In this document: piece after piece, positions 1 to 10,307 of the stretch
How the letters are laid out: every line of letters begins with the position of its first letter
Numbering within the stretch: position 1 is the first letter of the stretch
IMG/VR virus record: IMGVR_UViG_3300025096_003536
Location: 1-44,809 of that record
Length of the DNA: 44,809 nt
Reading direction: 5' to 3' (one strand)
From: a virus
Translations under genes and position numbers: made by a program
Notes under the pieces: model-generated
Seen by the model: the letters and a program-made list of their open reading frames with translations, nothing else
Databases searched by the model: none
Told to the model about the DNA's origin: nothing

Positions 1-1024
<1,024 letters not shown>

Positions 1025-1027
1025 ACT

Positions 1028-1663
1028 TTATTCTTCTCTAAATTTGTATCCAAAATATTCAATATCTTTTTTATAGTGTTGTGCTACAATCTCTTGCAGT
1101 TCATCATTATAATATTCCCAATATGGCTTGTGTTCGGTTCTAAGATAGTGTGGAAGTTGACTACGGGGAATTCCTATCTTGTCAGATATAAAATCAAAAT
1201 CTTTTTGCAAATTTTCAAATTGGCCAATAAAATCAAAATAATCGCATGAATTGTTTCTATCTCTAAAGAGATCATACATGGGACGCATGTGTGCCACCAC
1301 TGGTCCGCTGTGTCCAAAGAATGGTTTATGTTTTACAAACATTTCAAATGAAGAAAATTTATCTCTGTTAATCCAGTTTTTAGTCAATACATATTTTTTA
1401 CCCGTTACAAACATATAAGCGGAAAGCAGACGATCCCAGGGGTTTCTTACAAAGGTATATTTCCAAGAATTATTAAATATTTCTAAATGACTTCTTTTAA
1501 ACAGCTCGACGGTACCATTAAGAATCAAGTATAAGTGGCAGTCATCAAATGTAAGAATCTGATGCTTGCCCTTCTTCTCGTGTTTCTTCGCCTGTTCCGA
1601 AAGGCATATTCGCATACTGCTCCAGGCACATTTCGGAGTGCCTACCCATATAATATTTTTCAT
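1028..1663 (-). CDS. sulfotransferase-family protein
   Basis: A 211-residue protein resembling the sulfotransferase family 2 of carbohydrate sulfotransferases. WVGTPKCAWSS at residues 6-16 fits the 5'-phosphosulfate loop that binds PAPS, and FVRNPWDRLLSAY near residue 71 is the typical 3'-phosphate-binding stretch. The C-terminal YKKDIEYFGYKF is also characteristic. It would move sulfate from PAPS to a sugar hydroxyl, most likely on the glycan built by the neighbouring genes. Its ATG overlaps the preceding stop as TAATG. The acceptor cannot be told from sequence. Viral sulfotransferases are uncommon. Confidence 0.82.
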   Translation of the reverse strand: MKNIIWVGTPKCAWSSMRICLSEQAKKHEKKGKHQILTFDDCHLYLILNGTVELFKRSHLEIFNNSWKYTFVRNPWDRLLSAYMFVTGKKYVLTKNWINRDKFSSFEMFVKHKPFFGHSGPVVAHMRPMYDLFRDRNNSCDYFDFIGQFENLQKDFDFISDKIGIPRSQLPHYLRTEHKPYWEYYNDELQEIVAQHYKKDIEYFGYKFREE

Positions 1664-2208
1664 TATTTTATTGCCTCCAAATTTAAGCTCATAAGTTTGC
1701 CACTCTCCTTGTCCAGGTGTGGCAAATATGCTTGGCTATAATCATCAATATGCGAATGTTTGGTTTCGCGCCAGTCGTAATGTTTGATTTCTTTAAAACC
1801 GACACCTTTCAATGCTTTAGACAAGCTTTTAAAATCAAAAATCACTTTATGATAATCATAGATATTTCTTTGGCCACCGACAACGAGCCCCATAATATCT
1901 TCAACATTCTTATTTTCCTGATACCACTGATTGACCGCTTCGAAGTTTGGAACTGATATTCTTATTTTCCCTCCGGACCTTAGTTTAGAATACCAACACT
2001 GAAGGACTTCCTTATACTCATTTCTCCCGAAGTGTTCGAGAACATGACAACCATAAATTAAACTTACAGAATCATTATCGATCTTGTCAAGCTTAGAGAC
2101 ATCGTCGATTAGAACCCCTTCCTTATCACTCAAAATATCAATATTTATAAATCCTGGAATTATTTTCTCGCCGCAGCCTAGATGTAACCTCGTCATGTCG
2201 CCCTCCAT
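1663..2208 (-). CDS. class I SAM-dependent methyltransferase
   Basis: A 181-residue Rossmann-fold methyltransferase. LHLGCGEKIIPGFINIDI at the N-terminus is motif I with the acidic residue after strand 2, followed by IYGCHVLEHF and GGKIRISVPN. It resembles the Methyltransf_11 type common in polysaccharide clusters. The target is unknown, but its position between sulfotransferase and sugar methyltransferase genes suggests glycan decoration. Two starts are possible: ATG at 2208 behind AAGGA, or ATG at 2196 (MTRLHLGCG) behind GGAGGG. The second leaves motif I nearer the usual distance from the N-terminus. Confidence 0.8.
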   Translation of the reverse strand: MEGDMTRLHLGCGEKIIPGFINIDILSDKEGVLIDDVSKLDKIDNDSVSLIYGCHVLEHFGRNEYKEVLQCWYSKLRSGGKIRISVPNFEAVNQWYQENKNVEDIMGLVVGGQRNIYDYHKVIFDFKSLSKALKGVGFKEIKHYDWRETKHSHIDDYSQAYLPHLDKESGKLMSLNLEAIK

Positions 2209-2229
2209 TGAAATCCTTTTACTCCAAAA

Positions 2230-3315
2230 TTAAAGAAATTCTTTGCCAATTCGTTGATAAAGAAATTCTTTATAATCTCCGTCATGGCCATGAAACAAAT
2301 CAAATTGTTTATAAATAAGCTTGAATGCACTTTCGTTTATCTGATATTCGGAAGCTGGAGTTCTTTCGAAGCCTCTATTTATTACCCCCTTTCTGTCCAT
2401 ATTGTTATGCAAAAAATACAGCCTACATATCTTTTCTATGCACTTAATATATTCTGTAGATGTTGATTTCGGCATTTCGGATAAACTGAAGCTATTGTAA
2501 AATACATCCACCGCTTGATTGGGAAAATTCGGCAATTCAAAATTCGGCAAGAACAAACAATCATAATCATCTAGATTTATTTCTGCCACATTGTCATACT
2601 CTCCATACAATAATACCTTCTTATCTGGGGCGGCAGACATAATGTAATACGCACCAATCACCAACATTTCTGGCAGATCAAAATCTATATAAGTAAGGCC
2701 CGGTATTTCCTTGAGCATATAATACGCCAAGCCACAATAACCGGCACCAATTTCTGCAAATATCGGATGAGAAATATCTTTAGTTAAATTCTTTACTTGT
2801 TGGCCGTGAGTATGATAACGAGTGGCTTTCGGGACTACCACTTCTCCTTCTATCTCAAGACCCCAATGATTGCCAACATCGGGTACTCGCAAATCTTTTA
2901 CATCGAGGTCGAACAGCTCCTTCCATATTAAATAATTTTTTGAAACTCGATTTACAAACCTCTCAACAAACTCAACTTCATCATTAATGATTTGATCATA
3001 TTTGGCGTACTCCTTTACAATCGGACTTAGATCATTTCTCCAAAAATTCGACAAAGTTTCATAAATTCTATCATAGTTATCTTCAAGCAAATCATTATAG
3101 AAAGAATGGCGCTCTGCTATATAATTGTCCCACTCGCCGCCCGCAACATACAATTCGTTTATATTTTTGCTGTCGGCTTTAAGCCTTTGATACATTTTGC
3201 TTATTCGTTTTAATATCTCTATTTTATCCCCACTTGACTCAGCCCTTTCCTTCATCCCGTTTGCCAAGCTCAAAGAAGGTATATTACTTTTGTCAAATCT
3301 TTTTAAAAAATTCAA
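2230..3315 (-). CDS. putative sugar O-methyltransferase
   Basis: A 361-residue protein with a long helical N-terminal part (about 1-180) and a Rossmann half with AEIGAGYCGLAYYMLKEIPG near residues 187-206, where GAGYCG is a SAM-binding motif I. This resembles the 'putative sugar O-methyltransferase' family seen in bacterial O-antigen clusters. It begins with TTG behind a GGGGTGA site. Upstream, between it and the PseG-like gene, lies the hisH relic. Its exact substrate is unknown. Confidence 0.68.
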   Translation of the reverse strand: MNFLKRFDKSNIPSLSLANGMKERAESSGDKIEILKRISKMYQRLKADSKNINELYVAGGEWDNYIAERHSFYNDLLEDNYDRIYETLSNFWRNDLSPIVKEYAKYDQIINDEVEFVERFVNRVSKNYLIWKELFDLDVKDLRVPDVGNHWGLEIEGEVVVPKATRYHTHGQQVKNLTKDISHPIFAEIGAGYCGLAYYMLKEIPGLTYIDFDLPEMLVIGAYYIMSAAPDKKVLLYGEYDNVAEINLDDYDCLFLPNFELPNFPNQAVDVFYNSFSLSEMPKSTSTEYIKCIEKICRLYFLHNNMDRKGVINRGFERTPASEYQINESAFKLIYKQFDLFHGHDGDYKEFLYQRIGKEFL

Positions 3316-3336
3316 TTTATCACCCCGCCCATCGTG

Positions 3337-3417
3337 TCATTTTATTATATCAGCTTGTAGGGTTGTATTAAACACAAAAACAAAATTACCGGGACCACAA
3401 TCAACAATTCCTACCAT
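3337..3417 (-). pseudogene. hisH-like relic (N-terminal 26 codons)
   Basis: ATG at 3417 opens a 26-codon frame reading MVGIVDCGPGNFVFVFNTTL, which matches the opening of HisH, the glutamine amidotransferase subunit of imidazole-glycerol-phosphate synthase (usual start MIGIVDYGMGNL.SV.NAL). It stops at TGA (3339-3337) before any catalytic residue, and I see no continuation in other frames. The start overlaps the PseG-like gene by 17 bases, as an intact operon gene would. HisH-like proteins occur in O-antigen clusters, where they feed ammonia to sugar amidotransferases. I infer a deletion removed the rest. Confidence 0.55.
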
Positions 3418-4423
3418 AGTGGCACCGCCCTTTTATCATTATTTCGTATATTCTATTTGATGCCAAGCCATCTATGACCCCTTTAGAGTTCAAGTGCATT
3501 ATAAATAATTCTCTTCTATTCTTATTATAATATTCTATTTTTTCTGTTAGTTCTTCAGAGTCTATATTATTAACCTTATCACACAGATTGTTCTCTACCA
3601 ACTCCTGAATTAAAAACCTTTGAGATGGGTTTTCGACAAAGTTAATTGTGGGTAAACCAGCATATACAGATTCATATGTTGTAATACCACCGGGCAATAT
3701 AAGAAGCGAGTTAAGACTTAAAATCTTCCACATTGAAGAATTGGTCTTAGCTAATATTATTTCATGATAAGATTTTTTCGTTTCCTCTATTAGTTCGTCA
3801 TATGAATGTTTATAGCCGTGCCCCAACATGATCCAAACAACATATTTGTTCTTCAACTTGTTAAGCTGTTTAATCACTTTTAAGGTTTTGTTGGCTGCGT
3901 CTCCACCCCCCATTGATACAGCAATGGACATCCGGTCTTCATTCAAGTATTTTTTGTATGAAGCCGTATCTATTTGCTCACAACCTTCTTGGATTAAAGC
4001 GTACTCAAGACCCTTATGAACTGTCGTTTTTTTATTGAATAAATAATTGTGGTATTTGGTTCTATGAAAAATTGTCTCAACCTTATCCATATGATTAAAG
4101 AATGGAGAAAGCGAAACAATACAACTTGACGAGTTCGCCAAATTGAATAATTTATCTCCCACGGATAATAAATCAAAAATAACTATACCATCTAAAAAAA
4201 GCTTCTCTCTCTGAGAGAACAGCTCTTCTTCCGATTTAAATATCTTATAATTGAAACACACATTAAATAACAAACCATCTAATGTTTTATTCCCGATTAC
4301 GTAGTAAAAGACACGATCACTCTCGTGTTTTAATTCCTGAATAGAGCTTGCGAGCGTCTTACTTCTGATTAAATGTCCATAACCAATTTCAGTAGACGCC
4401 TTTATTATAAAAGAAAAGTTCAT
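3401..4423 (-). CDS. PseG-like nucleotide-sugar hydrolase or glycosyltransferase (GT-B fold)
   Basis: A 340-residue GT-B-fold protein. IIKASTEIGYGHLIRSKTLA at the N-terminus matches the G-x-GH-x-x-R signature of PseG, which removes UDP in pseudaminic acid synthesis. The C-terminal half has ILPGGITTYESVYAGLPTI, the nucleotide-binding loop of MurG/PseG-like enzymes. The adjacent NeuB-family gene supports a nonulosonic-acid role. Divergence is large, so a transferase function is possible. The gene starts with ATG three bases after the neuB-like stop. Confidence 0.66.
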   Translation of the reverse strand: MNFSFIIKASTEIGYGHLIRSKTLASSIQELKHESDRVFYYVIGNKTLDGLLFNVCFNYKIFKSEEELFSQREKLFLDGIVIFDLLSVGDKLFNLANSSSCIVSLSPFFNHMDKVETIFHRTKYHNYLFNKKTTVHKGLEYALIQEGCEQIDTASYKKYLNEDRMSIAVSMGGGDAANKTLKVIKQLNKLKNKYVVWIMLGHGYKHSYDELIEETKKSYHEIILAKTNSSMWKILSLNSLLILPGGITTYESVYAGLPTINFVENPSQRFLIQELVENNLCDKVNNIDSEELTEKIEYYNKNRRELFIMHLNSKGVIDGLASNRIYEIMIKGRCHYGRNC

Positions 4424-4426
4424 CGT

Positions 4427-5431
4427 TCACTGTAAATATTTCTTGGTAATTCCCGTGTGTTTTTTTACATTTACATTTACTTTTTTTCCTATCACAAAAT
4501 CAATCTCATCGGCATTCATTTCTCCTTCAGGTCGGACCACTAAAATATCTCCGGATTCGATTACATGCCCCCTGGGCAAATCTTTTGAAGCATATAACGA
4601 GCGTCGCGCTCTTTTGCGAGTATATAATTCAGCCTCAGAAAGTTCTTTTTTTTCGTCTCGGAGGGCCTCAAGCGTCATTGTAATATCTTGAATATATTTA
4701 ATTAATTCATCTTTTTCCATCGCATAGGCATGATCTAGCCCCGGCTGGGATTTGTCTTCTGTAAAATGTTTTTCAAACCACGTCGCCCCCATCTGCAGGG
4801 CCAAGCAAGCCGCTATACTATCACCCGTGTGGTCAGAAAATCCAACTTCCACCTCAAATTCATTTTTTAAAGTTTTTATATACTTTAGGTTGGCTTGATC
4901 AAGGGTGGCTGGGTACGCTGACACACAATGCAATAACACAAAATTGTCAAAATTAAGCTTCGACAGCTCATTAACCGTTTTTCTGACATCCTCAATCGTT
5001 GACATTCCCGTCGATATAATCATTTTAATATTACGAGTTGCGACCTCTCTTATCAAGCTTGTATGATTTAGGTCGCAAGAAGCTATTTTTATATATGGTG
5101 GATTAAACTCCATCAATAAATCAAGCCCATCAACATCAAACACAGATGCACTAAACGCAATATCAATTTCCCTACAATGTGCTGCCAATTCAGCATACTC
5201 AAAATCTTCCATTTGGCCGCGCTCTCTGATTTTTAAAACTTCCTCGATATCGTAATGGCCATACTCATAGTTTCCAGGAAGATATAAACCCCATGGATTA
5301 ATAATTTGAAATTTTACAGAATCAGCGCCAGCCACATTTGCAATTCTTGCTAAATTTTTAGCTTTTTGTAAATCCCCATTGTTGTTGGTGCCAGCCTCAG
5401 CTATTATATGAATATCTTCCCTTTTTAACAT
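4427..5431 (-). CDS. NeuB-family nonulosonic acid synthase
   Basis: A 334-residue enzyme with two domains: an aldolase-type barrel (about 1-265) starting IIAEAGTNNNGDL, and a C-terminal antifreeze-like SAF domain (RRSLYASKDLPRGHVI onward). GFSDHTGDSIAACLAL and ATWFEKHFTEDKSQPGLDHA are classic NeuB/PseI/LegI motifs, the latter with metal- and substrate-binding residues. It condenses phosphoenolpyruvate with an N-acylated hexose to make a sialic-acid-like nine-carbon sugar. Which one (sialic, pseudaminic or legionaminic) cannot be decided here. It overlaps the next gene upstream by seven bases. Confidence 0.92.
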   Translation of the reverse strand: MLKREDIHIIAEAGTNNNGDLQKAKNLARIANVAGADSVKFQIINPWGLYLPGNYEYGHYDIEEVLKIRERGQMEDFEYAELAAHCREIDIAFSASVFDVDGLDLLMEFNPPYIKIASCDLNHTSLIREVATRNIKMIISTGMSTIEDVRKTVNELSKLNFDNFVLLHCVSAYPATLDQANLKYIKTLKNEFEVEVGFSDHTGDSIAACLALQMGATWFEKHFTEDKSQPGLDHAYAMEKDELIKYIQDITMTLEALRDEKKELSEAELYTRKRARRSLYASKDLPRGHVIESGDILVVRPEGEMNADEIDFVIGKKVNVNVKKHTGITKKYLQ

Positions 5432-6495
5432 TTTGAATCTATCACCAATCTTGCAAATTTTTCTGAGTTGTATGTCATTGTATTTCTTAAATCAGCCCAC
5501 GTAGATTTACAAAGTTCCTGCTTTATCTCCTTCAGCTCTCCTAGCCTATTGATTCTATCCTCGACCGCTGGCAATAATTCTTGTTTAAGCAAATCAATAT
5601 TCCACTCATCCATTCCCAGGGTATCCACCATACTTATGGCCCTTTGATCATAACTAATTTTAATGGCCGGGACATCATAAGAGATGCAAGGAATAAATGA
5701 ATGTAAGCGAAAAGACACACTCAACCTAGTGCTTCTCAAATATGTTAAGTACGCGTACACATCCTCCGTATACAGGTAATCCATCTCCGCAAACGAAGCT
5801 GCAAACGGTATATCTCTATGATCGTGACATAAAAATTTTACATTCGCATATCCCTTTTTTTTCAACAGCTCAATCATATCAACTAGTTGGTTTCTTAGCT
5901 CATATTGATAATTCACCGGTATACTCATAAGAGAGGGAGTTCGAATAGAAATTAAAGCATCGGTCTTATTTGCTTCCGTTATTGGTACCAAGTGCTGGAG
6001 AATTTCATTAATAAACAAGGTAGGGCAGCCGCCCAGTATGTTGTTACAGCCTATAGAATCTATATATTCTTTTGTTGCCTTGTCTCTTGACAGGGAGATA
6101 TCGGCTCTATTGTTTATCAAAGCAATCTTTTCACTTGGCATTACGTCAGTCCTGTCTACAAAGTCAAGTTTTTGATTATAAATCTTCCCCCTCGACACGC
6201 TAAAAATCATCATAGGTTTTTCTAACGCCGATAAAGCCGTAGAATCAACTTCTAGCTCACCATTTTCGTAAAGATTGCCGCCGCCTACAATAACGCCATC
6301 TCCAAATTGGTTAATTTCATAAACGGTCTGAGCACTTAGCCCCGATTTTCTTTGATTCTCATACTTGCCCGTTGCTGGGAGTGAAATAACATTAATATTT
6401 TGTCCGAAGGCCCTCTTTATAAAATGATTTAGACCAAGGTGAATTACGTCATTACCAATATTGAATCCCTTTGGCCGTATGCAAAAAATATTCAT
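5425..6495 (-). CDS. polysaccharide pyruvyl transferase-family protein
   Basis: A 356-residue protein of the polysaccharide pyruvyl transferase family (CsaB/WcaK type, GT-B-like fold). The N-terminus NIFCIRPKGFNIGNDVIHLG has the N-x-GD motif; DGVIVGGGNLYENGE and the later VSFRLHSFIPCISYDVPAI with its R-x-H are also typical. It would add a pyruvate ketal from phosphoenolpyruvate to a sugar, or act as a related transferase. ATG at 6495 overlaps the previous stop as ATGA, so I prefer it to the in-frame upstream codon at 6510. Confidence 0.8.
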   Translation of the reverse strand: MNIFCIRPKGFNIGNDVIHLGLNHFIKRAFGQNINVISLPATGKYENQRKSGLSAQTVYEINQFGDGVIVGGGNLYENGELEVDSTALSALEKPMMIFSVSRGKIYNQKLDFVDRTDVMPSEKIALINNRADISLSRDKATKEYIDSIGCNNILGGCPTLFINEILQHLVPITEANKTDALISIRTPSLMSIPVNYQYELRNQLVDMIELLKKKGYANVKFLCHDHRDIPFAASFAEMDYLYTEDVYAYLTYLRSTRLSVSFRLHSFIPCISYDVPAIKISYDQRAISMVDTLGMDEWNIDLLKQELLPAVEDRINRLGELKEIKQELCKSTWADLRNTMTYNSEKFARLVIDSKC

Positions 6496-7154
6496 ACAAA
6501 ATCTCTCCACGTTTTTGATGTATCGTTGTCTAGCAGCTTATTGAGTTTTTCTAGATCCAGGGGGAAGTCAACAGTGAACCCCAAATCTTTGTTGAATTCT
6601 ATTTCGCTCTTTATATTTAACAAATTAAATTTATCACTGTTTTGATACAAATAGCTTGTAACATGCTCTCTCTGAATTTCATTCATTTTTGAATAAGCAG
6701 TTTTAAAACTAGATGTTTTGATAATCTCCATCGATATTCCATATGGGTAACTTCTTTCATGAATGTTTGTAATTAAATCGTAATCAGTGTTCTGACATAT
6801 TTGCAGTCCTCTAGAAATAAGTTGCAGATCAATCATTGGTGAATCAGCATTTAGCCTAACAAAGTAATCTGCATTATATTTTAATGCGCAGTTCAGTACT
6901 CTACCAGCAACATCAAGTAAGTCGCCTCGAAAACACTCTACGTTATTTCTATCCGCAATATCATTAATTCTATCATCTGGTGAATTTATACTTGTGGCAA
7001 CAATCACTGGCCACGGGTGGAGTGCTTTTTCCGCCCTGTTTATTACGAATTGCAATAGCGGTATCCCGCACAACAATTGTTCCATTTTTCCCGGAAACCG
7101 CGTAGAGTTCATACGACCAACGACTATGCCAACTATTTTTCTGTTAGACTCCAC
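6492..7154 (-). CDS. CMP-nonulosonate synthetase-like cytidylyltransferase (SpsF/NeuA type)
   Basis: A 220-residue GT-A-like cytidylyltransferase. IVGIVVGRMNSTRFPGKMEQ is the nucleotide loop (R-x-x-S-x-R-x-x-x-K), and FVRLNADSPMID near residue 98 carries the metal-binding Asp. It activates a sugar as its CMP derivative, matching the NeuB-type synthase two genes downstream. The start is GTG, sharing a base with the preceding stop as TAGTG. SpsF-like proteins are less specific than true NeuA, so the sugar is unknown. Confidence 0.83.
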   Translation of the reverse strand: MESNRKIVGIVVGRMNSTRFPGKMEQLLCGIPLLQFVINRAEKALHPWPVIVATSINSPDDRINDIADRNNVECFRGDLLDVAGRVLNCALKYNADYFVRLNADSPMIDLQLISRGLQICQNTDYDLITNIHERSYPYGISMEIIKTSSFKTAYSKMNEIQREHVTSYLYQNSDKFNLLNIKSEIEFNKDLGFTVDFPLDLEKLNKLLDNDTSKTWRDFV

Positions 7155-8005
7155 TATAACACCGTTTCTATTATTTTACAACCAGATTCGACAGTAATTC
7201 CCCCGCTTGATAAGGTGCAGGTTTTTATCCCCGCGTTATTCAAGCTTGTCACATAATAACTAAAATTTCTAATATTTGCCGATGCCGGCGGGAGGTGGCC
7301 GCCCCAAAAACGTTTGCCAACTTCCCTAGAGGTGCCGAACTTGCCCTCAAACCCAGGAACTTTTCCCAGAATATATTCAAACTCTTTATGCACGTTGTGA
7401 GCCTTGGCCCACATGTCGTTGCGATCATAACAATATTCATTCCAGTATTTTCTACTCTCTAAGATGCTTCTTATATTTTTTTGCATCTTGTCTTCCAAAT
7501 CATCATTCCCATTCCAAAAATGAGTATTATATTTTTCTTCAAACCCAATATAAACAATTTGGGCAGCACCCATGATATAGGCGAGATGAGTTGCCAACAG
7601 TAACACGCTGGTGTTGCCCCTAAGCGAAATGTCACTTTCATTTTGTTTTTTATAAAGAGGCGACGATGGAGGATCAGAAGAAAAAATAACAATTTTTTCG
7701 TCATCCCAAAAAAAGTCCTTCATATATGAGAAGGCTCGCCTTTTCTCACCTTTGTTGAAGGCTACGAACAAGGGCAACTCTTTTCGTGTATGTTCAAATA
7801 AATAAACAGCAGGTGATATATGAGCGGAAATAGCATATGATAAGCTATTAATACCTTCATAGGTATAATTCACTCCAATCGTGGTTTTATTTTCTAGAAA
7901 TTCTAACTCATCTCGCGTTAAACTTTTGAGGGAGGGGGCAGACCCCAATATGTAGATGGTCTCCCCGGCGTGCTTATCGTTATAATCATACAGTGTCTTT
8001 TTCAT
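7154..8005 (-). CDS. DUF115/MAF-like glycosyltransferase
   Basis: A 283-residue protein. GETIYILGSAPSLKSLTRDE at residues 14-33 matches the nucleotide-sugar motif of the DUF115 / motility accessory factor (MAF) group, and GAAQIVYIGFEEKYNTHFW is a second conserved block. MAF proteins move pseudaminic or legionaminic acid from CMP to protein or glycan. That role would complete the NeuB and cytidylyltransferase steps encoded nearby. Family placement is moderately sure and the transferase role is inferred. Its ATG overlaps the preceding stop as ATGA. Confidence 0.66.
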   Translation of the reverse strand: MKKTLYDYNDKHAGETIYILGSAPSLKSLTRDELEFLENKTTIGVNYTYEGINSLSYAISAHISPAVYLFEHTRKELPLFVAFNKGEKRRAFSYMKDFFWDDEKIVIFSSDPPSSPLYKKQNESDISLRGNTSVLLLATHLAYIMGAAQIVYIGFEEKYNTHFWNGNDDLEDKMQKNIRSILESRKYWNEYCYDRNDMWAKAHNVHKEFEYILGKVPGFEGKFGTSREVGKRFWGGHLPPASANIRNFSYYVTSLNNAGIKTCTLSSGGITVESGCKIIETVL

Positions 8006-8706
8006 TCGTACCCTCCAAGTCTTTTTAATTCTTCTAGCACTATGGGCACCAAAGATTCAGATAACAAATGAATTGTATCATACCAATAGTTTTTTTCATG
8101 CATGGTACTCGTGATCTTCTCAAAGGTTTCTATATGACGAAACCCCTTCGCCATAGATTGCTCTTTTAAAATTTTATTAAACTTTCCAGTTATTTCCAGC
8201 CCACGTGAAGGGGCCTCACACGAAGGAACAAAACAAGTGCCTTCGTAGCCTCCATCAGTGCCACAAGAAATGTCCATCGTAAATAAATTCTTATATCCGA
8301 GTCTTTTTATTTCCTCATAAACAAGCAAATATCGCTCAACAACACTCTCAATAATTCTATTTACAGATACATTTTGTTTTTCTGCTTGTTTCTTGATGTG
8401 GGCGCGGCAATCAATTTCTCCATAAGATAAACAAACATTAGAATCCAAAGAAACATTTTTTAGCTTTGGCAATAAACTTGTTTGGGCTTTATCACATAGG
8501 GTATGTGCCAAACCGGCGTCTACGCGCCAACAATACAATTCATAGTCTTTGTGCTTATGCCACCGAGTCTGAGGGTGACCATACCTAACATCAAACCAGT
8601 TATACCTTCGATTTGGATTAACTGTCCCATCAGGTAAAAAGTGTTGTCCATCATTCCCTGATATTCCCAGTGCATGACTGTCGCCTATAAAATAAAACTT
8701 TTTCAT
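8002..8706 (-). CDS. SGNH-type esterase/acyltransferase-like protein
   Basis: A 234-residue protein. FIGDSHALG at the N-terminus is block I of SGNH hydrolases with the catalytic Ser; LSYGEIDCRAHI is a variant block III; WYDTIHLLSE contains the C-terminal Asp-x-x-His pair. In glycan operons such proteins add or remove O-acetyl groups. There is no signal peptide, so it acts in the cytoplasm. The gene abuts the GT10 gene and overlaps the MAF-like gene by four bases. Confidence 0.72.
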   Translation of the reverse strand: MKKFYFIGDSHALGISGNDGQHFLPDGTVNPNRRYNWFDVRYGHPQTRWHKHKDYELYCWRVDAGLAHTLCDKAQTSLLPKLKNVSLDSNVCLSYGEIDCRAHIKKQAEKQNVSVNRIIESVVERYLLVYEEIKRLGYKNLFTMDISCGTDGGYEGTCFVPSCEAPSRGLEITGKFNKILKEQSMAKGFRHIETFEKITSTMHEKNYWYDTIHLLSESLVPIVLEELKRLGGYE

Positions 8707-9591
8707 TTATAATACCCTCCCCGTATCAATAATTCTTTTAATGCTTGGCCACCAGTTGTATTGAGTCAGAATCCTAATTCTCGAATCAACAATACCGTTA
8801 ACAACCTCTTCATTAACTGAGTTTGAAATTATTTTCAGAAGGTCTTCACAAGCATCGGGGCTTTTTATATCTAAATTATAAAACGATTGAGACGAAAAAT
8901 ACTTATCAATATCTGGGGCTCCCCAGTAAATCGGCACTGTGTGCGCCATGAGTGCGTCGGTTATCTTCTCTGTAAAGTAGCCATTTAATTGGCCATTTTC
9001 AATACACAGTGCGTATTCATATTGTGATAACCACTCCAATTTTTGTATATCCCCAAACGTAGAAACCCCTTTATAATCGTCCCCCAAGCCCTCGTTCACC
9101 ATTCCCACGCCGTAAACATCTAAAACGCCAGGATGCTTACTACAAAACTCCTTAATAAATCGAAGTCTCTCGTGGTGGCCTGTGCATATTCTTTTGTTGG
9201 ATGTTATAGTACAAATTTTCTTTGTTCTTGGCTTCCACTTTATATCCTGCAATTCTCGATAAGAGAGGGGGAAAGAACACACGCCAAACAAATAAGAGTT
9301 TCCCAAACTATGTTTGAATTTATATGGAGTCGAATACCTATCCCAATTACACCCTCCTATCCAGGGCGGTTCTCTCCCGCATAAAATAATCTTATTTTGA
9401 TTAATTCTCGACATGTCGATATTGGAGTCCGCATCTTCAATCGCAATGAGCCAATCCGCGTCATATGGGTCAGCGACGCCAATTAGATTTTCCCATATAC
9501 CATCGCCGCTTGGGGTTGATCTTTTAAGGCCGCTCAATAATCTTGAACCACTCATCCCCCACGGACAACAAAATGCAACCCTAATCATCAT
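8707..9591 (-). CDS. GT10 alpha-1,3-fucosyltransferase-like protein
   Basis: A 294-residue GT10 protein. The diagnostic block YALCIENGQLNGYFTEKITD at residues 192-211, followed by DALMAHTVPIYWGAPDIDKY, matches the GDP-fucose-binding motif of alpha-1,3-fucosyltransferases (F-E-N-s-x-x-x-x-Y-x-T-E-K). With gmd and fcl in the same operon, GDP-fucose supply is encoded beside it. The acceptor is unknown. The first of two ATG codons overlaps the preceding stop as ATGA. Confidence 0.88.
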   Translation of the reverse strand: MMIRVAFCCPWGMSGSRLLSGLKRSTPSGDGIWENLIGVADPYDADWLIAIEDADSNIDMSRINQNKIILCGREPPWIGGCNWDRYSTPYKFKHSLGNSYLFGVCSFPLSYRELQDIKWKPRTKKICTITSNKRICTGHHERLRFIKEFCSKHPGVLDVYGVGMVNEGLGDDYKGVSTFGDIQKLEWLSQYEYALCIENGQLNGYFTEKITDALMAHTVPIYWGAPDIDKYFSSQSFYNLDIKSPDACEDLLKIISNSVNEEVVNGIVDSRIRILTQYNWWPSIKRIIDTGRVL

Positions 9592-10307
9592 GAACCTCGA
9601 TTATAGGAGGTAGTCAAATCTCGCAGGTGGCGTAAAATCTTTACTCTATCATAGAGATCTTTATTATTATGAATGTAATAATCATGAGATGAATATTTTA
9701 ATTTCTCAATAATATATTTTATATTTTTAGGGATAATATTAAGAAAACAAGATAGATTTCCACGATCAAGTGCACTATCTCCTATCATCAAATAAATGGC
9801 AGACTGAATATCGCGGTGCATCCTCTGATATATCTCGTCTATTTCTACCAACGGGTCCTGGCGGGCCAGAGAATTATACAAAGAGTTGTGAATTGGGTGT
9901 GGTTTCCCGTGCTTCATACACTCACCAGTACTTATCTGAGGATTAACTGCGATTGCGTTCGCACCTAATAATATAGCATGATATATCGACCCGTAGGCGC
10001 CCATCGATGACCCAAAAAAAGTAACATTGGGGGCGCCGAACTTAGAGACGTAAGGCTGCAGTAACTCTTGGTATTCTTTTCCTTGATCCTTCTCTAGATA
10101 CCAATTATTTTTGTTGTTAATAAACAATAAATTAGACTCAGGATTTTTGCTTAAAGTATTAAGCTTAAAAAACTGATGACCTTTATCTCGTATGATACCA
10201 TTTTTATCGTGCAGTCCGTGTGGAGCAAAAGAAACCAACAAAACTTGAGACTCTTCTTTGGGAATAAAAATATAATCTTTGTTTTTATAGACTTTCGTGA
10301 AATTCAT
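9588..10307 (-). CDS. alpha/beta-hydrolase-fold protein
   Basis: A 239-residue cytoplasmic protein with a nucleophile elbow FFGSSMGAYGSIY (G-x-S-x-G), a possible acid in YLMIGDSALDRGN and a His in KYSSHDYYIH, in the order of alpha/beta hydrolases. Such proteins occur in polysaccharide clusters as esterases or acyltransferases. The substrate is unknown. I chose ATG at 10307, which forms ATGA with the preceding stop, over a possible upstream codon at 10340. Confidence 0.65.
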   Translation of the reverse strand: MNFTKVYKNKDYIFIPKEESQVLLVSFAPHGLHDKNGIIRDKGHQFFKLNTLSKNPESNLLFINNKNNWYLEKDQGKEYQELLQPYVSKFGAPNVTFFGSSMGAYGSIYHAILLGANAIAVNPQISTGECMKHGKPHPIHNSLYNSLARQDPLVEIDEIYQRMHRDIQSAIYLMIGDSALDRGNLSCFLNIIPKNIKYIIEKLKYSSHDYYIHNNKDLYDRVKILRHLRDLTTSYNRGS

